The notes under the pieces: model-generated
Databases searched by the model: none
Seen by the model: only the letters and a program-made list of their open reading frames with translations
Told to the model about the DNA's origin: nothing
Assembly: GCF_000368765.1 (NCBI RefSeq)
Contig: NZ_KB849654.1
Span: 648,043-712,042, forward strand
Reading direction: 5' to 3'
Length of the DNA stretch: 64,000 bases
From: Acinetobacter junii CIP 64.5
Lineage (GTDB): Bacteria > Pseudomonadota > Gammaproteobacteria > Pseudomonadales > Moraxellaceae
Shown: positions 1-8,225 of the stretch, in pieces
Layout: each line of letters begins with the position of its first letter
How positions within the stretch are numbered: the stretch's first letter is position 1
Made by a program: the position numbers and the translations under genes

Positions 1-1317
1 TGGACTTGGTATCGGGCGATGGATGAACGATCAAGGATGATTTTAAAAAGTCGTCAGATTGGAGCGACTTATTATTTTGCCCGTGAAGCATTAATTGATG
101 CCTTACGAACTGGGCGAAATCAAATCTTTTTATCAGCTTCTAAAGCTCAAGCACATATCTTCAAATTTTACATTAAAGCCTTTGCTTCAGAGATTTGTGG
201 AGTTGAACTCACTGGCGATCCAATTGTCCTATCTAATGGTGCAGAACTACTGTTTTTAGGTACAAATTACAGAACTGCCCAAGGACATCATGGAAATTTA
301 TATTTCGATGAAATCTTCTGGACATACGGGTTTAATGAGTTAGAGAAAGTCGCGTCTGGTATGGCCATGCATAAAAAATGGCGTAAAACATACTTTTCAA
401 CACCTTCAACAATCACCCACGAAGCTTATGCACATTGGACAGGATCACGCTTTAACAAAGGAAAACCAAAAGCCGAACACTTAAAAATTGATATCACCCA
501 TAAAGCATTGGCCAAAGGGAAAAAGTGTACTGACAGAATTTGGAGGCAGATTGTTACTGTTGAGGATGCTGTTGCTGGTGGCTGTGACTTATTCGATATC
601 AATCAACTCAAATTTGAATACTCGCCAGAAGACTATGCAAATTTATTAATGTGTGAATTTGTGGATGATGGCCAGTCCATGTTCCCTCTCAGCATGCTGC
701 AGATATGCATGGTTGATACACTTGAAATATGGAATGATTTCAAAATTTGGCATAACAGACCATTCGCCAATAAACCTGTTTGGATTGGATATGATCCTGC
801 TTTGAGTGGAGACAATGCTGGTCTCGTTGTTGTTGCTCCTCCAGCTGTAGCTGGTGGAAAGTTTCGAGTACTTGAACGACATCAATTTAAAGGTGATGAC
901 TTTTCACAACAAGCCGAACATATCAGAGCTATTACTCTTCGATATAACGTAACTTACATCGGCATCGATACTACTGGCATGGGTTATGGTGTTGCAGAAC
1001 TAGTTCGCGCTTTCTTCCCTGCACTCACTACTTTCAATTATTCACCTGAAGTGAAGTCCCAACTTGTCTACAAGACATTGGATGTCATCCGAAATGGCCG
1101 TCTCGAATTTGATGCTGGTGACAAGGATCTCGCTCAATCGTTAATGAGTATTAAAAAGACTCTAACTTCAAGTCAAAAACAAATCACTTTCTCGGCTGGC
1201 CGATCTGAAGAGATTGGACATGCTGATCTCGCATGGGCACTCATGCACGCAATTTATAACGAGCCATTGGCTGGAATTACAGAAACAAATACCTCTATGG
1301 TGGAGATTTATTCATGA
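1..1317 (+). CDS. Phage terminase large subunit, P2 gpP-like (5' partial)
   Basis: The frame is open from base 1, so the gene starts upstream of the window; the ATG at 19 is internal. The product is the ATPase/nuclease subunit that packages DNA into P2-type capsids. A P2 gpP-like Walker A (LKSRQIGAT) lies at visible residues 14-22, a Walker B-like YFDE at about 101-104, and an RNase H-like nuclease begins near WIGYDPALSGD, with GIDTTG and HADLAW further on. P2 gpP is about 590 aa and 438 are visible, so roughly the first quarter is missing. The stop overlaps the portal start (ATGA), as expected for a PQ-type operon. No frameshift is seen. Confidence 0.93.
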   Translation, partial: WTWYRAMDERSRMILKSRQIGATYYFAREALIDALRTGRNQIFLSASKAQAHIFKFYIKAFASEICGVELTGDPIVLSNGAELLFLGTNYRTAQGHHGNLYFDEIFWTYGFNELEKVASGMAMHKKWRKTYFSTPSTITHEAYAHWTGSRFNKGKPKAEHLKIDITHKALAKGKKCTDRIWRQIVTVEDAVAGGCDLFDINQLKFEYSPEDYANLLMCEFVDDGQSMFPLSMLQICMVDTLEIWNDFKIWHNRPFANKPVWIGYDPALSGDNAGLVVVAPPAVAGGKFRVLERHQFKGDDFSQQAEHIRAITLRYNVTYIGIDTTGMGYGVAELVRAFFPALTTFNYSPEVKSQLVYKTLDVIRNGRLEFDAGDKDLAQSLMSIKKTLTSSQKQITFSAGRSEEIGHADLAWALMHAIYNEPLAGITETNTSMVEIYS

Positions 1318-2375
1318 ACCCTTTTTCTATTGCAAAAGGTTTGGTAACAACTGCGCTCAGTCATTTTCCACAGAACATAAAATCAACGGGAGCAAAAAAT
1401 GAAGTCGAAGCATTTTCTTTTGGTGATGCTGTACCAGTCTTAGACGGAAATGACTTATCAAATTATATGGAATGTTGGTTCAATGGGAGGTTTTATGAAC
1501 CACAGGTTAGTATGGCTGGCTTGTCTAAAAGCTGGAAATCCACGCCATATTTAAGTAGCGGTATTATTTTCAAAAGAAACTTTCTAGCAAATTTATTTAT
1601 ACCTCATCCACATTTAAGCAGAATGTCATTTGAGCAAATGGCATTAGACTATGTCTGGTGCGGAAATGCTTATATGGAGGATGTAAAATCTCGACTAAAA
1701 AGTACAATTGAATACAAACCTGCTTTAGCCAAGTACACCCGTGCTGGAGGTCATCGAGGTCAGTACTTCTATCTGAACAATGACCAAAAAGGATATAAAG
1801 AATATGAATTTCCAGCAGATCGTATTTGTCATATACGCGAAACTGATATCGATCAAGAAATCTATGGAACGCCAGAGTACATCTCAGCATTGCAAAGTGC
1901 TTGGCTAAATGAATCGGCTACTCTGTTTAGACGTAAATATTATAACAATGGTTCACATGCTGGTTTTATCTTGTATGTGAATGATGCAGCTTCAGATCCT
2001 AATGACATTACAGCCCTAAGAACGGCATTAAAAGAAAGTAAAGGACCAGGCAATTTCCGCAATCTCTTTTATTACAGCCCAAATGGGAAAAAAGATGGTA
2101 TTCAAGTTATTCCAACATCTGAGATTGCTGCAAAGGATGACTTCACTAATATTAAATCGATTACCCGTGATGATACTTTAGCTGCCCTTCGAATCCCACC
2201 ACAGTTAATGGGCATCGTTCCAAGTAATGCTGGTGGATTCGGTGATATTAAATCTGCGACTGAAGTTTTCTTTCATAATGAAATTGCTCCATTACAATCA
2301 CGATTGCTTCGACTTAATGAATGGGCTGGTGATGAAATAATTAGATTTAAAGATTATGATTTGAAAAAAATCTAA
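1314..2375 (+). CDS. Phage portal protein, P2 gpQ / PBSX family
   Basis: This 353-aa protein matches the usual size of P2 gpQ (about 344 aa). The portal forms the dodecameric ring at one capsid vertex through which the terminase pumps DNA. Portal-family stretches include PYLSSGIIFKRN (about residues 82-93), QMALDYVWCGNAYME in the middle, and a C-terminal part with LRIPPQLMGI and ATEVFFHNEIAPLQSRL. Its ATG overlaps the terminase stop by four bases, so the two are translationally coupled. A strong bidirectional terminator follows. The reading frame is intact. No capsid scaffold or tail genes are visible because they would lie upstream of the window. Confidence 0.92.
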   Translation: MNPFSIAKGLVTTALSHFPQNIKSTGAKNEVEAFSFGDAVPVLDGNDLSNYMECWFNGRFYEPQVSMAGLSKSWKSTPYLSSGIIFKRNFLANLFIPHPHLSRMSFEQMALDYVWCGNAYMEDVKSRLKSTIEYKPALAKYTRAGGHRGQYFYLNNDQKGYKEYEFPADRICHIRETDIDQEIYGTPEYISALQSAWLNESATLFRRKYYNNGSHAGFILYVNDAASDPNDITALRTALKESKGPGNFRNLFYYSPNGKKDGIQVIPTSEIAAKDDFTNIKSITRDDTLAALRIPPQLMGIVPSNAGGFGDIKSATEVFFHNEIAPLQSRLLRLNEWAGDEIIRFKDYDLKKI

Positions 2376-2377
2376 AT

Positions 2378-2414
2378 AAAAATAAACCCCAAAGAATTTT
2401 TGGGGTTTATTTTT
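2378..2414. terminator. Bidirectional intrinsic terminator between phage portal and cassette
   Basis: A near-perfect 16-bp stem (arms 2378-2393 and 2399-2414) contains a CCCC/GGGG core, is flanked by A and T runs on both sides and has a 5-nt loop. It lies between the convergent portal gene and the 190-aa membrane gene and would end transcription from both sides. Confidence 0.85.
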
Positions 2415-2986
2415 TAATTCTCATGTATCCTTTGACCTAAATAATATAAGCCTAAAAAGGTTAATAGCATTAATTGGACTAATAAGAAATTAAATATAGT
2501 TAAACATATAAAATAAACTATAGAATAAGTTAATTGCCCTGTAGCTAAAATTTCTAAGTTATACATATATCTAAGAATAAGTATAAAAAAATATGCAACC
2601 AGACTTATAAATGATAAATAAGAAAATAGTCTTGCAAGAAACTCTCTTCTGTTAAGTGGTTCGCCTAAATATTCAGGAGCTACTCCATCCATATCTCTAT
2701 CCATTGTTGGACTGGTTAACGTAGCAATCGCCGCTAAAGCAGCAATATAAAAGCCTGGTATTGTTTGTAAAAATCCTGCTAGTAATGACGAAATATCAGA
2801 AGCAAAAATATTTACATCTTCTTTTGTCCTTGAGCCAAAATAAAACTCTATTCCCACCAACAAAAAGCTTATCAAAATTGAGATAATCAAAGGTATAAGA
2901 AAATCGAATACTTTTTTGGAATAATGCCCTTCAACTTTCCATATTATCGCAAGGTAATTTAAAGGTTTAAATATTAATTCAAACAT
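2414..2986 (-). CDS. Four-helix membrane protein of a phage-linked two-gene cassette, function unknown
   Basis: I do not recognise this 190-aa family. Four hydrophobic segments are visible at about residues 28-50, 65-92, 116-142 and 148-182, separated by a polar loop with DRDMDG and LNRREF. Residues 68-90 (LLAGFLQTIPGFYIAALAAI) are Gly/Ala-rich like a packed or pore-lining helix. An AGAGGG ribosome site sits six bases before the ATG. It is the second gene of an operon, 31 bases after the 330-aa gene. The soluble-plus-membrane pairing next to a P2 portal gene suggests an exclusion or abortive-infection effector. That is inference. KwaA of Kiwa has a similar size and helix count, but I see no sequence match. 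Confidence 0.8.
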   Translation of the reverse strand: MFELIFKPLNYLAIIWKVEGHYSKKVFDFLIPLIISILISFLLVGIEFYFGSRTKEDVNIFASDISSLLAGFLQTIPGFYIAALAAIATLTSPTMDRDMDGVAPEYLGEPLNRREFLARLFSYLSFISLVAYFFILILRYMYNLEILATGQLTYSIVYFICLTIFNFLLVQLMLLTFLGLYYLGQRIHEN

Positions 2987-3017
2987 GTCTTACCCTCTTA
3001 ATTGCGATAAAAGATTC

Positions 3018-4010
3018 TCAGATATTAGCTTGCATTCTATCACATAGAAGACGATTCAAAACGACGACATCCGTCGTAGGTTGTCGCAGCTTTTCATCTA
3101 ACAATTTTTTCTTCACTAATGTAAACTCTTGTTCATCAGAATCATATTCAGCGTAACGATTTGCGCCATTTGAATCAGTAAAATTGATTTTAAATACTGT
3201 GCCTTTCAAATCAGTATGCTGACCAATTAAGTTATTGAATGATTGGATAATTGCATCGGTTTTCTGCTTAAATGTTTTTGCACTACTTGGTACAACATTC
3301 GCCCCAACCTTAAGACTAATTTTGAGCGCATCTTGTTGAAATTTTCCCTGATTATCAAATTGAGGATTAATTTTAGCTGGTCTATAAAATTCAACATTTT
3401 TAATGTTACCGTTTACAAACGCTTCGATAATCTCTTCGCTAAATTCCGATTGATATTCAAATTTTAAACGATATCCTAATGGTTCGGGGACACCATTTTT
3501 ATCTCTTTTGTTAGGGTGTTCACCAAAAAAATAAGGTTTTTTTACAGCATCACTTCTTGCATGATTAGTAAAATAGTTCAAAGTATTAATAAAAATTCTT
3601 GCAGTTACACCTCTTTCATATTCAGCAGCAAATTGAGCCAAGGTAGGATTTTTTTTATCGACCTTTATCACAATATGTACTCTTTTTTCAGCAGCTTCTG
3701 TTTTAGCTCTTTTCAGCAATCTTGGTTTATTGGTTTTTAGATCTCGAACACATGGATCATCTGCTTCAGCATCGGCAACAATAAAAACAAGACGGACCAC
3801 ATAAGCTGATTTATCAATTTCGATATTAGATAAAATTCCACAGAATTTTTCATTCAAAAAGCGATAGTGAAAATCCTCATAATTCCAAGTTTTTAATTGA
3901 TCAAAATATTCGAGAATATCAAATTTGACTTTTGGTGTTGGAGATTTATTAGATATAGGCCTAAGGTCAGCTACCATATTATGAAAAGTCACAACGATAT
4001 TTCCCGACAT
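3018..4010 (-). CDS. 330-aa soluble protein, first gene of phage-linked cassette, function unknown
   Basis: The 330-aa product has no signal peptide or membrane segment and no motif I can name. It is Lys- and Asn-rich. A central part (about residues 90-150) is strongly basic (KTNKPRLLKRAKTEAAEKR, then HIVIKVDKK), as in nucleic-acid-binding or sensor proteins. The C-terminal third reads as alternating strands. The start is well supported by AGGTGG six bases before the ATG. The promoter region just upstream has a palindrome and direct repeats that look like repressor sites. It probably works with the downstream membrane protein as sensor and effector, or toxin and partner. This is inference from layout; no homology was established. 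Confidence 0.82.
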   Translation of the reverse strand: MSGNIVVTFHNMVADLRPISNKSPTPKVKFDILEYFDQLKTWNYEDFHYRFLNEKFCGILSNIEIDKSAYVVRLVFIVADAEADDPCVRDLKTNKPRLLKRAKTEAAEKRVHIVIKVDKKNPTLAQFAAEYERGVTARIFINTLNYFTNHARSDAVKKPYFFGEHPNKRDKNGVPEPLGYRLKFEYQSEFSEEIIEAFVNGNIKNVEFYRPAKINPQFDNQGKFQQDALKISLKVGANVVPSSAKTFKQKTDAIIQSFNNLIGQHTDLKGTVFKINFTDSNGANRYAEYDSDEQEFTLVKKKLLDEKLRQPTTDVVVLNRLLCDRMQANI

Positions 4011-4884
4011 ACTTAACCACCTAGATTTTAATGTAAAAACTTATATAGTGATTCACTATCTTGGCATAACGGCAATCTCTCGGCAATATAAATATACGTT
4101 CAAAATGCATGATATTTACATTAAACCTCCTATCAACACCATAAGGCATTTACAGCTACTCGTAGTTGCCCACCCCACCTGCGGTTTACAAATAGGACTG
4201 ATTTACTGCAAGGTGTGTCATAGGATAAAGGGCTTTGTAACCTTATTGGTATTTGGAAGTTCTAAGTCTTAGGCTATTTTTTTGATACTGCATTTCACTG
4301 CAAATTACTAAAAACACTAAAGGCATATTTTTATTCAGAAAGCAGAGAACAAGATTCTGATCTCAAGTTTAAGAAAAGCACAGATAATCGTTACTTTCTA
4401 CCTAGCGTCTTTGAATTGAAGTAATAAAGTAAGAAACCACTATAAGCAATTGTTTTTTAATAATATTTATCATTACAAAATTAAGTAATTTTTTGTAATA
4501 ACAAAAGTAATATTTTATAAGTGTTTGTTTTTAATAAATATAAAAATTAACTAGAATGACTTTTTTTAACAGTAACAAATTACATGGATATTTCTTGAAA
4601 ATTACATTGTGAGATGGTTTTATTCTATTGAAATATATAAATTATTTATAAAATATTACTTTATTACTTCTAAAATTGACTAACATCAAAATTCTACAAT
4701 GAATATCAAATTTTCCCATTTTGCTGATATTTGAGTCTTTAACAATCAATTTTCTGGGAATGATTTGGGAATATGGGAATGCTTTTATTAGGCAGAATAA
4801 TTGAATAAAAGATTCGAAAATACCGTGTGGTATTTATTACAGTAAGGAGGGAATTTTTAAATAAATCATTGATAATCAATGAAA
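4011..4884. other. 875-base region without a gene between prophage cassette and tRNA cluster
   Basis: No convincing coding sequence is present on either strand. The first 80 bases hold the putative cassette promoter and operator. 4163-4185 is a G/C-rich island (G-rich on the minus strand) that could be a phage cos-like site, with weak support. From 4261 to 4884 the sequence is very AT-rich with short A and T tracts. No integrase, excisionase or replication gene is present, and I could not identify an att core. Confidence 0.6.
4045..4092 (-). promoter_or_regulatory. Putative promoter/operator of the phage-linked two-gene cassette
   Basis: A perfect 15-base palindrome, ATAGTGA-T-TCACTAT, lies at 4045-4059, 35 bases upstream of the 330-aa gene. 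On the minus strand it runs into TATATAAG, a plausible -10. Just upstream (4066-4090 on plus) the hexamer TTGCCG (minus strand) occurs twice with an 11-base period. A dyad overlapping a core promoter is the usual layout of a repressor operator. The regulator is not in the window. Confidence 0.45.
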
Positions 4885-4961
4885 TGGTCGGAGCAGTAGG
4901 ATTCGAACCTACGACCCCCTGGTCCCAAACCAGGTGCACTACCAGGCTGTGCTATGCTCCG
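4885..4961 (-). tRNA. tRNA-Pro (UGG), downstream copy
   Basis: This is a 77-nt cloverleaf including an encoded CCA. The acceptor CGGAGCA pairs with TGCTCCG, the anticodon loop TTTGGGA gives UGG, and the T arm contains GGTTCGAATCC. It is identical over its whole length to the copy at 5226-5302. It is last in a four-tRNA cluster read on the minus strand. Confidence 0.97.
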
Positions 4962-4965
4962 TTTG

Positions 4966-5042
4966 TGGGGTGAATGACGGGATTCGAACCCGCGACAACT
5001 GGAATCACAATCCAGGGCTCTACCAACTGAGCTACATCCACC
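4966..5042 (-). tRNA. tRNA-His (GUG)
   Basis: This is a 77-nt tRNA with the extra G at -1 typical of tRNA-His, pairing with C73, and an encoded CCA. The anticodon loop TTGTGAT gives GUG. It sits four bases from the downstream tRNA-Pro, so both must come from one precursor. Confidence 0.97.
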
Positions 5043-5079
5043 ATAACATTTGGTTCTATGTACCAAGCTACCAACTGAA

Positions 5080-5156
5080 TGGCGCGCCTGACAGGATTCG
5101 AACCTGTGACCATCCGCTTAGAAGGCGGATGCTCTATCCAACTGAGCTACAGGCGC
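5080..5156 (-). tRNA. tRNA-Arg (UCU)
   Basis: This is a 77-nt tRNA with acceptor GCGCCTG pairing with CAGGCGC, anticodon loop CTTCTAA (UCU) and encoded CCA. It reads AGA and AGG codons, which matter in an AT-rich genome. Confidence 0.97.
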
Positions 5157-5225
5157 ATAACGATGATAATACTATCAAGCGATACTTCGCCGATCTTAAA
5201 ATAATGTTTTTCAACATCTTTTAAA

Positions 5226-5302
5226 TGGTCGGAGCAGTAGGATTCGAACCTACGACCCCCTGGTCCCAAACCAGGTGCACTACCAGGCTGTGCTATGCTC
5301 CG
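5226..5302 (-). tRNA. tRNA-Pro (UGG), promoter-proximal copy
   Basis: This 77-nt copy is identical to the one at 4885-4961 and is first in the cluster, about 50 bases downstream of a strong promoter. Two identical proline tRNAs in one transcript raise dosage of the only proline isoacceptor seen here. They could also be the product of a tandem duplication. Confidence 0.97.
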
Positions 5303-5349
5303 ATTTATCTCAGCTTTTATTGTATCGCACATCGTGCGGTACGGTGTGC

Positions 5350-5378
5350 ATTCTAGGCTTGACGTCGCATCACGTCAA
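5350..5378 (-). promoter_or_regulatory. Sigma-70 promoter of the tRNA cluster
   Basis: On the minus strand TTGACG and TAGAAT are separated by 17 bases. The -10 is followed by GCACACCG, a GC-rich discriminator typical of stable-RNA promoters under stringent control. It lies about 50 bases upstream of the first tRNA-Pro. Confidence 0.8.
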
Positions 5379-5434
5379 CACCTAGTTTTAAAAAAAATGA
5401 TTTTTCCTTATCAAATGTATATTTAACAAGCATT

Positions 5435-6499
5435 TTAACGCTTTAGAGAAGCACTAAAGTTCAACATTCGATCGAGCGGTAATTTTGCGCGTTCAGCCAA
5501 TGCTGGATCGACGTGTATTTCTTGATCAGCATGTTGTAACACGTGCAAGATACCATCCAACTCATTCATTGCCATCCAAGGACAATGTGCACACGAACGA
5601 CATGTTGCGCCCTCACCCGCCGTTGGCGCTTCGAATAATTCTTTATCTGGTGCTGCTTGCTGCATCTTATAGAAAATACCGCGATCAGTAGCTACGATCA
5701 TTTGTTTATGCGGTAAAGTCTGCGCTGCTTTGATCAGTTGCGAAGTACTTCCCACTGCATCTGCAATATCTACTACAGATTCAGGCGATTCAGGATGAAC
5801 TAAAACTGCTGCATCAGGATATAGCGCTTTCATTTGTGCAATACCACGTGCACGGAATTCTTCATGTACGATACACGCGCCATCCCATAACAACATATCA
5901 GCACCCGTTTTCTTTTGGATGTAACGTCCTAAATGCTGATCAGGTGCCCAAATAATTTTTTCACCCAAACTATCAAGATGCTCAATAATCTCGACTGCAC
6001 AGCTTGAAGTCACTACCCAGTCAGCACGTGCTTTCACAGCTGCAGAAGTATTGGCGTACACCACGACAGTATGATCGGGATGTTGATCACAGAATGCTGT
6101 AAACTCATCTACTGGACAACCCAAGTCCAGAGAACAGGTTGCCTCAAGTGTAGGCATTAATACTGTCTTTTCAGGAGATAAAATTTTTGCTGTTTCTCCC
6201 ATGAACTTTACCCCAGCAACTACGAGAGTTGATGCAGCATGATCACGACCAAAACGCGCCATTTCTAGAGAATCAGAAACACAACCACCTGTTAATTCTG
6301 CAAGCTCTTGAACATCAGGATCACAGTAGTAATGTGCAACAAGGACAGCATCACGCTTTTTAAGCTCAGCTGCAATTTGTGCGAACTTTTCTTGTTTCAC
6401 TTCTGGGCTGAGGCTATGGTCCTTTGGCTCACCCAAACGATCTAAATGCGCCTGCACAATATTTTTGGCTTCGTTCGCAATTAAATTCGCATCATTCAT
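5435..6499 (-). CDS. nadA: Quinolinate synthase NadA
   Basis: NadA condenses iminoaspartate with dihydroxyacetone phosphate to quinolinate in de novo NAD synthesis, using an oxygen-sensitive [4Fe-4S] cluster. The 354-aa length is normal. The cluster cysteines expected by comparison with the E. coli enzyme are C122 (TCSLDLG), C209 (DGAC) and C306 (CRSCAHCPW). [13 protein letters not shown] near residue 55 is a family signature. It is transcribed toward the tRNA cluster promoter and is apparently monocistronic. nadB and nadC are not in the window. Confidence 0.97.
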   Translation of the reverse strand: MNDANLIANEAKNIVQAHLDRLGEPKDHSLSPEVKQEKFAQIAAELKKRDAVLVAHYYCDPDVQELAELTGGCVSDSLEMARFGRDHAASTLVVAGVKFMGETAKILSPEKTVLMPTLEATCSLDLGCPVDEFTAFCDQHPDHTVVVYANTSAAVKARADWVVTSSCAVEIIEHLDSLGEKIIWAPDQHLGRYIQKKTGADMLLWDGACIVHEEFRARGIAQMKALYPDAAVLVHPESPESVVDIADAVGSTSQLIKAAQTLPHKQMIVATDRGIFYKMQQAAPDKELFEAPTAGEGATCRSCAHCPWMAMNELDGILHVLQHADQEIHVDPALAERAKLPLDRMLNFSASLKR

Positions 6500-6642
6500 A
6501 AAACGTCTTCTCTATCCTGCGTGCTTGCATCACAGCAAACATGTAACGTGGGTATCTAGGGTGATCATTTGGGATGAATCACTTCGTCCACATATGAGTG
6601 ATATAAAAAACCCCACTGTGGAGGCTTTATTATAACGCATAT

Positions 6643-7863
6643 TTACGAACGATAATCGGCATTAATTTTGACGTAGTCATAAGAAAAATCACAGGTATAA
6701 ACTGTGTCTTTCGCTTCACCTCGTCCTAAATCAATACGAATCGTGATTTCTTTCTCAGCCATCACAGCAGCGCCTGCTTCTTCGGTATAGTCAGGATTCG
6801 CACCACCATCCAAGCAAATCTGTACATCACCTAACCACACTTGAACCTTACTGCTATCTAAGTTTGGAACACCTGCTTTACCAATCGCCATTACAATACG
6901 CCCCCAGTTTGGATCAGAAGCGAACAAAGCTGTTTTAATGAGTGGTGACTCAGCAACACTATAAGCAACATCACAACACTCTTGGGTATTGGCTCCGCCT
7001 TCCACCTGTACCGTAATGAATTTAGTTGCACCTTCACCATCACGAACAATCAATTGTGCTAAACGATTCATAATACGCGCAAGTACATCCAGCACTTGTT
7101 GGTAACGAGGGTCATCTTGTGACTCAATTTCTGCGCCACCAGCTAGACCTGTTGCTACAAAGATACAAGAGTCATTGGTTGAAGTGTCGCCATCAATTGT
7201 GATGCGGTTAAACGAATGCTCGACAGTCGTTTGTAAAAGTTGCTGAACAAGTACTTTTGATATTGGTGCATCTGTTGCAACAAAGCTCAACATGGTTGCC
7301 ATGTTCGGGCGAATCATACCCGCACCTTTACTGATTCCAGTCATGGTGTATGTCACTCCATCAAGCTCAAACTGTTCAGATGCACCTTTCGGAGTAGTAT
7401 CTGTGGTCATAATGCCAGAAGCAGCTTCAGCCCAACGATCCGCATTTAAATCATTTAATGCAGGCTGAATACCTTGAACTAAACGCTCAATCGGAAGTTG
7501 CTCACCGATTACACCTGTTGAAAAAGGTAGAATCTGATTCGCTTGGACACCTGCTAATTCCGCTAATTTGGCACACGTCGTTTCTGCATTTTTATAACCT
7601 ACAGTTCCTGTTGCCGCATTTGCATTACCAGTGTTAATAATCAAATAACGTGGTGTATTTTCTGCCAAGTGTTTTTTACTAAGCAAAACCGGCGCAGCAG
7701 CAAATGCACTTTGAGTAAATACACCTGCAACATTTGAACCTTCAGCAAATTCAAAAATGACTAGATCTCGTCGATTTGGATAACGTACATACGCCTCAGT
7801 TGAGCCAATTTTTACACCCTGCACCACATGCATAAGTGGCATTGTTACGTCACCAACAGCCAT
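6643..7863 (-). CDS. argJ: Bifunctional ornithine acetyltransferase / N-acetylglutamate synthase ArgJ
   Basis: ArgJ recycles the acetyl group between N-acetylornithine and glutamate in arginine synthesis. The proenzyme cleaves itself before the Thr of MATML; here [21 protein letters not shown] is intact near residue 190. The start is set at the ATG at 7863, giving MAVGDVTM, because GGAAG lies seven bases upstream; an upstream TTG in frame at 7881 lacks such a site. The 406-aa length matches the family. Spacing to nadA (about 140 bases) suggests separate transcription. Confidence 0.96.
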   Translation of the reverse strand: MAVGDVTMPLMHVVQGVKIGSTEAYVRYPNRRDLVIFEFAEGSNVAGVFTQSAFAAAPVLLSKKHLAENTPRYLIINTGNANAATGTVGYKNAETTCAKLAELAGVQANQILPFSTGVIGEQLPIERLVQGIQPALNDLNADRWAEAASGIMTTDTTPKGASEQFELDGVTYTMTGISKGAGMIRPNMATMLSFVATDAPISKVLVQQLLQTTVEHSFNRITIDGDTSTNDSCIFVATGLAGGAEIESQDDPRYQQVLDVLARIMNRLAQLIVRDGEGATKFITVQVEGGANTQECCDVAYSVAESPLIKTALFASDPNWGRIVMAIGKAGVPNLDSSKVQVWLGDVQICLDGGANPDYTEEAGAAVMAEKEITIRIDLGRGEAKDTVYTCDFSYDYVKINADYRS

Positions 7864-8225
7864 TTTTAAACTTCCATTCAATTTAATAAGAAAAAGATCG
7901 GGAAAATAATCACCATAAAACTATACCTCCACCATTAGATACTCGATAAAGTCATTCACAGCCTGCGTGGTATCTGCAATATATTGTTTCTGCGACAGAA
8001 TAAAGAGAATGCAAGAGTCCAACAGGTTCTGTGAATGACAATGGTTTTGCCTACTTTTGCCAAAACAAAAGTAGGTCGAACCGAAGGTTTATCCGACAAT
8101 TGATATACTTGAGACAAGACACCGTCATGCTAGTAATTATTTATCAATTATTTAGATAGGGTCTTACAGCTTACATCCGTAGCTTATTCCAAAAAGCAAT
8201 GAAAATCGAGTATTAACAATACAGA
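7864..8225. other. Intergenic region between argJ and ogt (about 360 bases)
   Basis: No gene was found. It holds the argJ leader, a perfect 10-bp inverted repeat at 8050-8075, and further AT-rich sequence with no clear terminator for ogt on the far side. Confidence 0.6.
8050..8075. repeat. Perfect inverted repeat, likely dispersed REP-like hairpin
   Basis: The arms CCTACTTTTG and CAAAAGTAGG surround a 6-base loop (CCAAAA). There is no T-run on either side, so it does not look like an intrinsic terminator. The CTACTTTTG/CAAAAGTAG pairing resembles short palindromes scattered between genes in many proteobacterial genomes. That resemblance is from memory and unchecked. Confidence 0.6.

Noticed and set aside
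2414..4010. Calling the cassette Kiwa (KwaA/KwaB)
   Set aside because: Only size and helix count are similar; I see no family motif and cannot confirm gene order, so no name is given.
4048..4272. 74-codon open frame in the region after the phage cassette
   Set aside because: It covers the putative operator and the G-rich island, has no ribosome site and no protein-like composition.
4885..5302. The two tRNA-Pro copies as attL and attR of the prophage
   Set aside because: They enclose other tRNAs and not the phage genes, so they cannot be the two ends of this element.
4739..5332. Several open frames over the tRNA cluster on both strands
   Set aside because: They are translations of tRNA sequence; the tRNA structures explain the region.
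6600..6640. Terminator after argJ (CCCCACTGTGGAGG)
   Set aside because: The stem is short with mismatches and the loop poorly defined; not strong enough to list.
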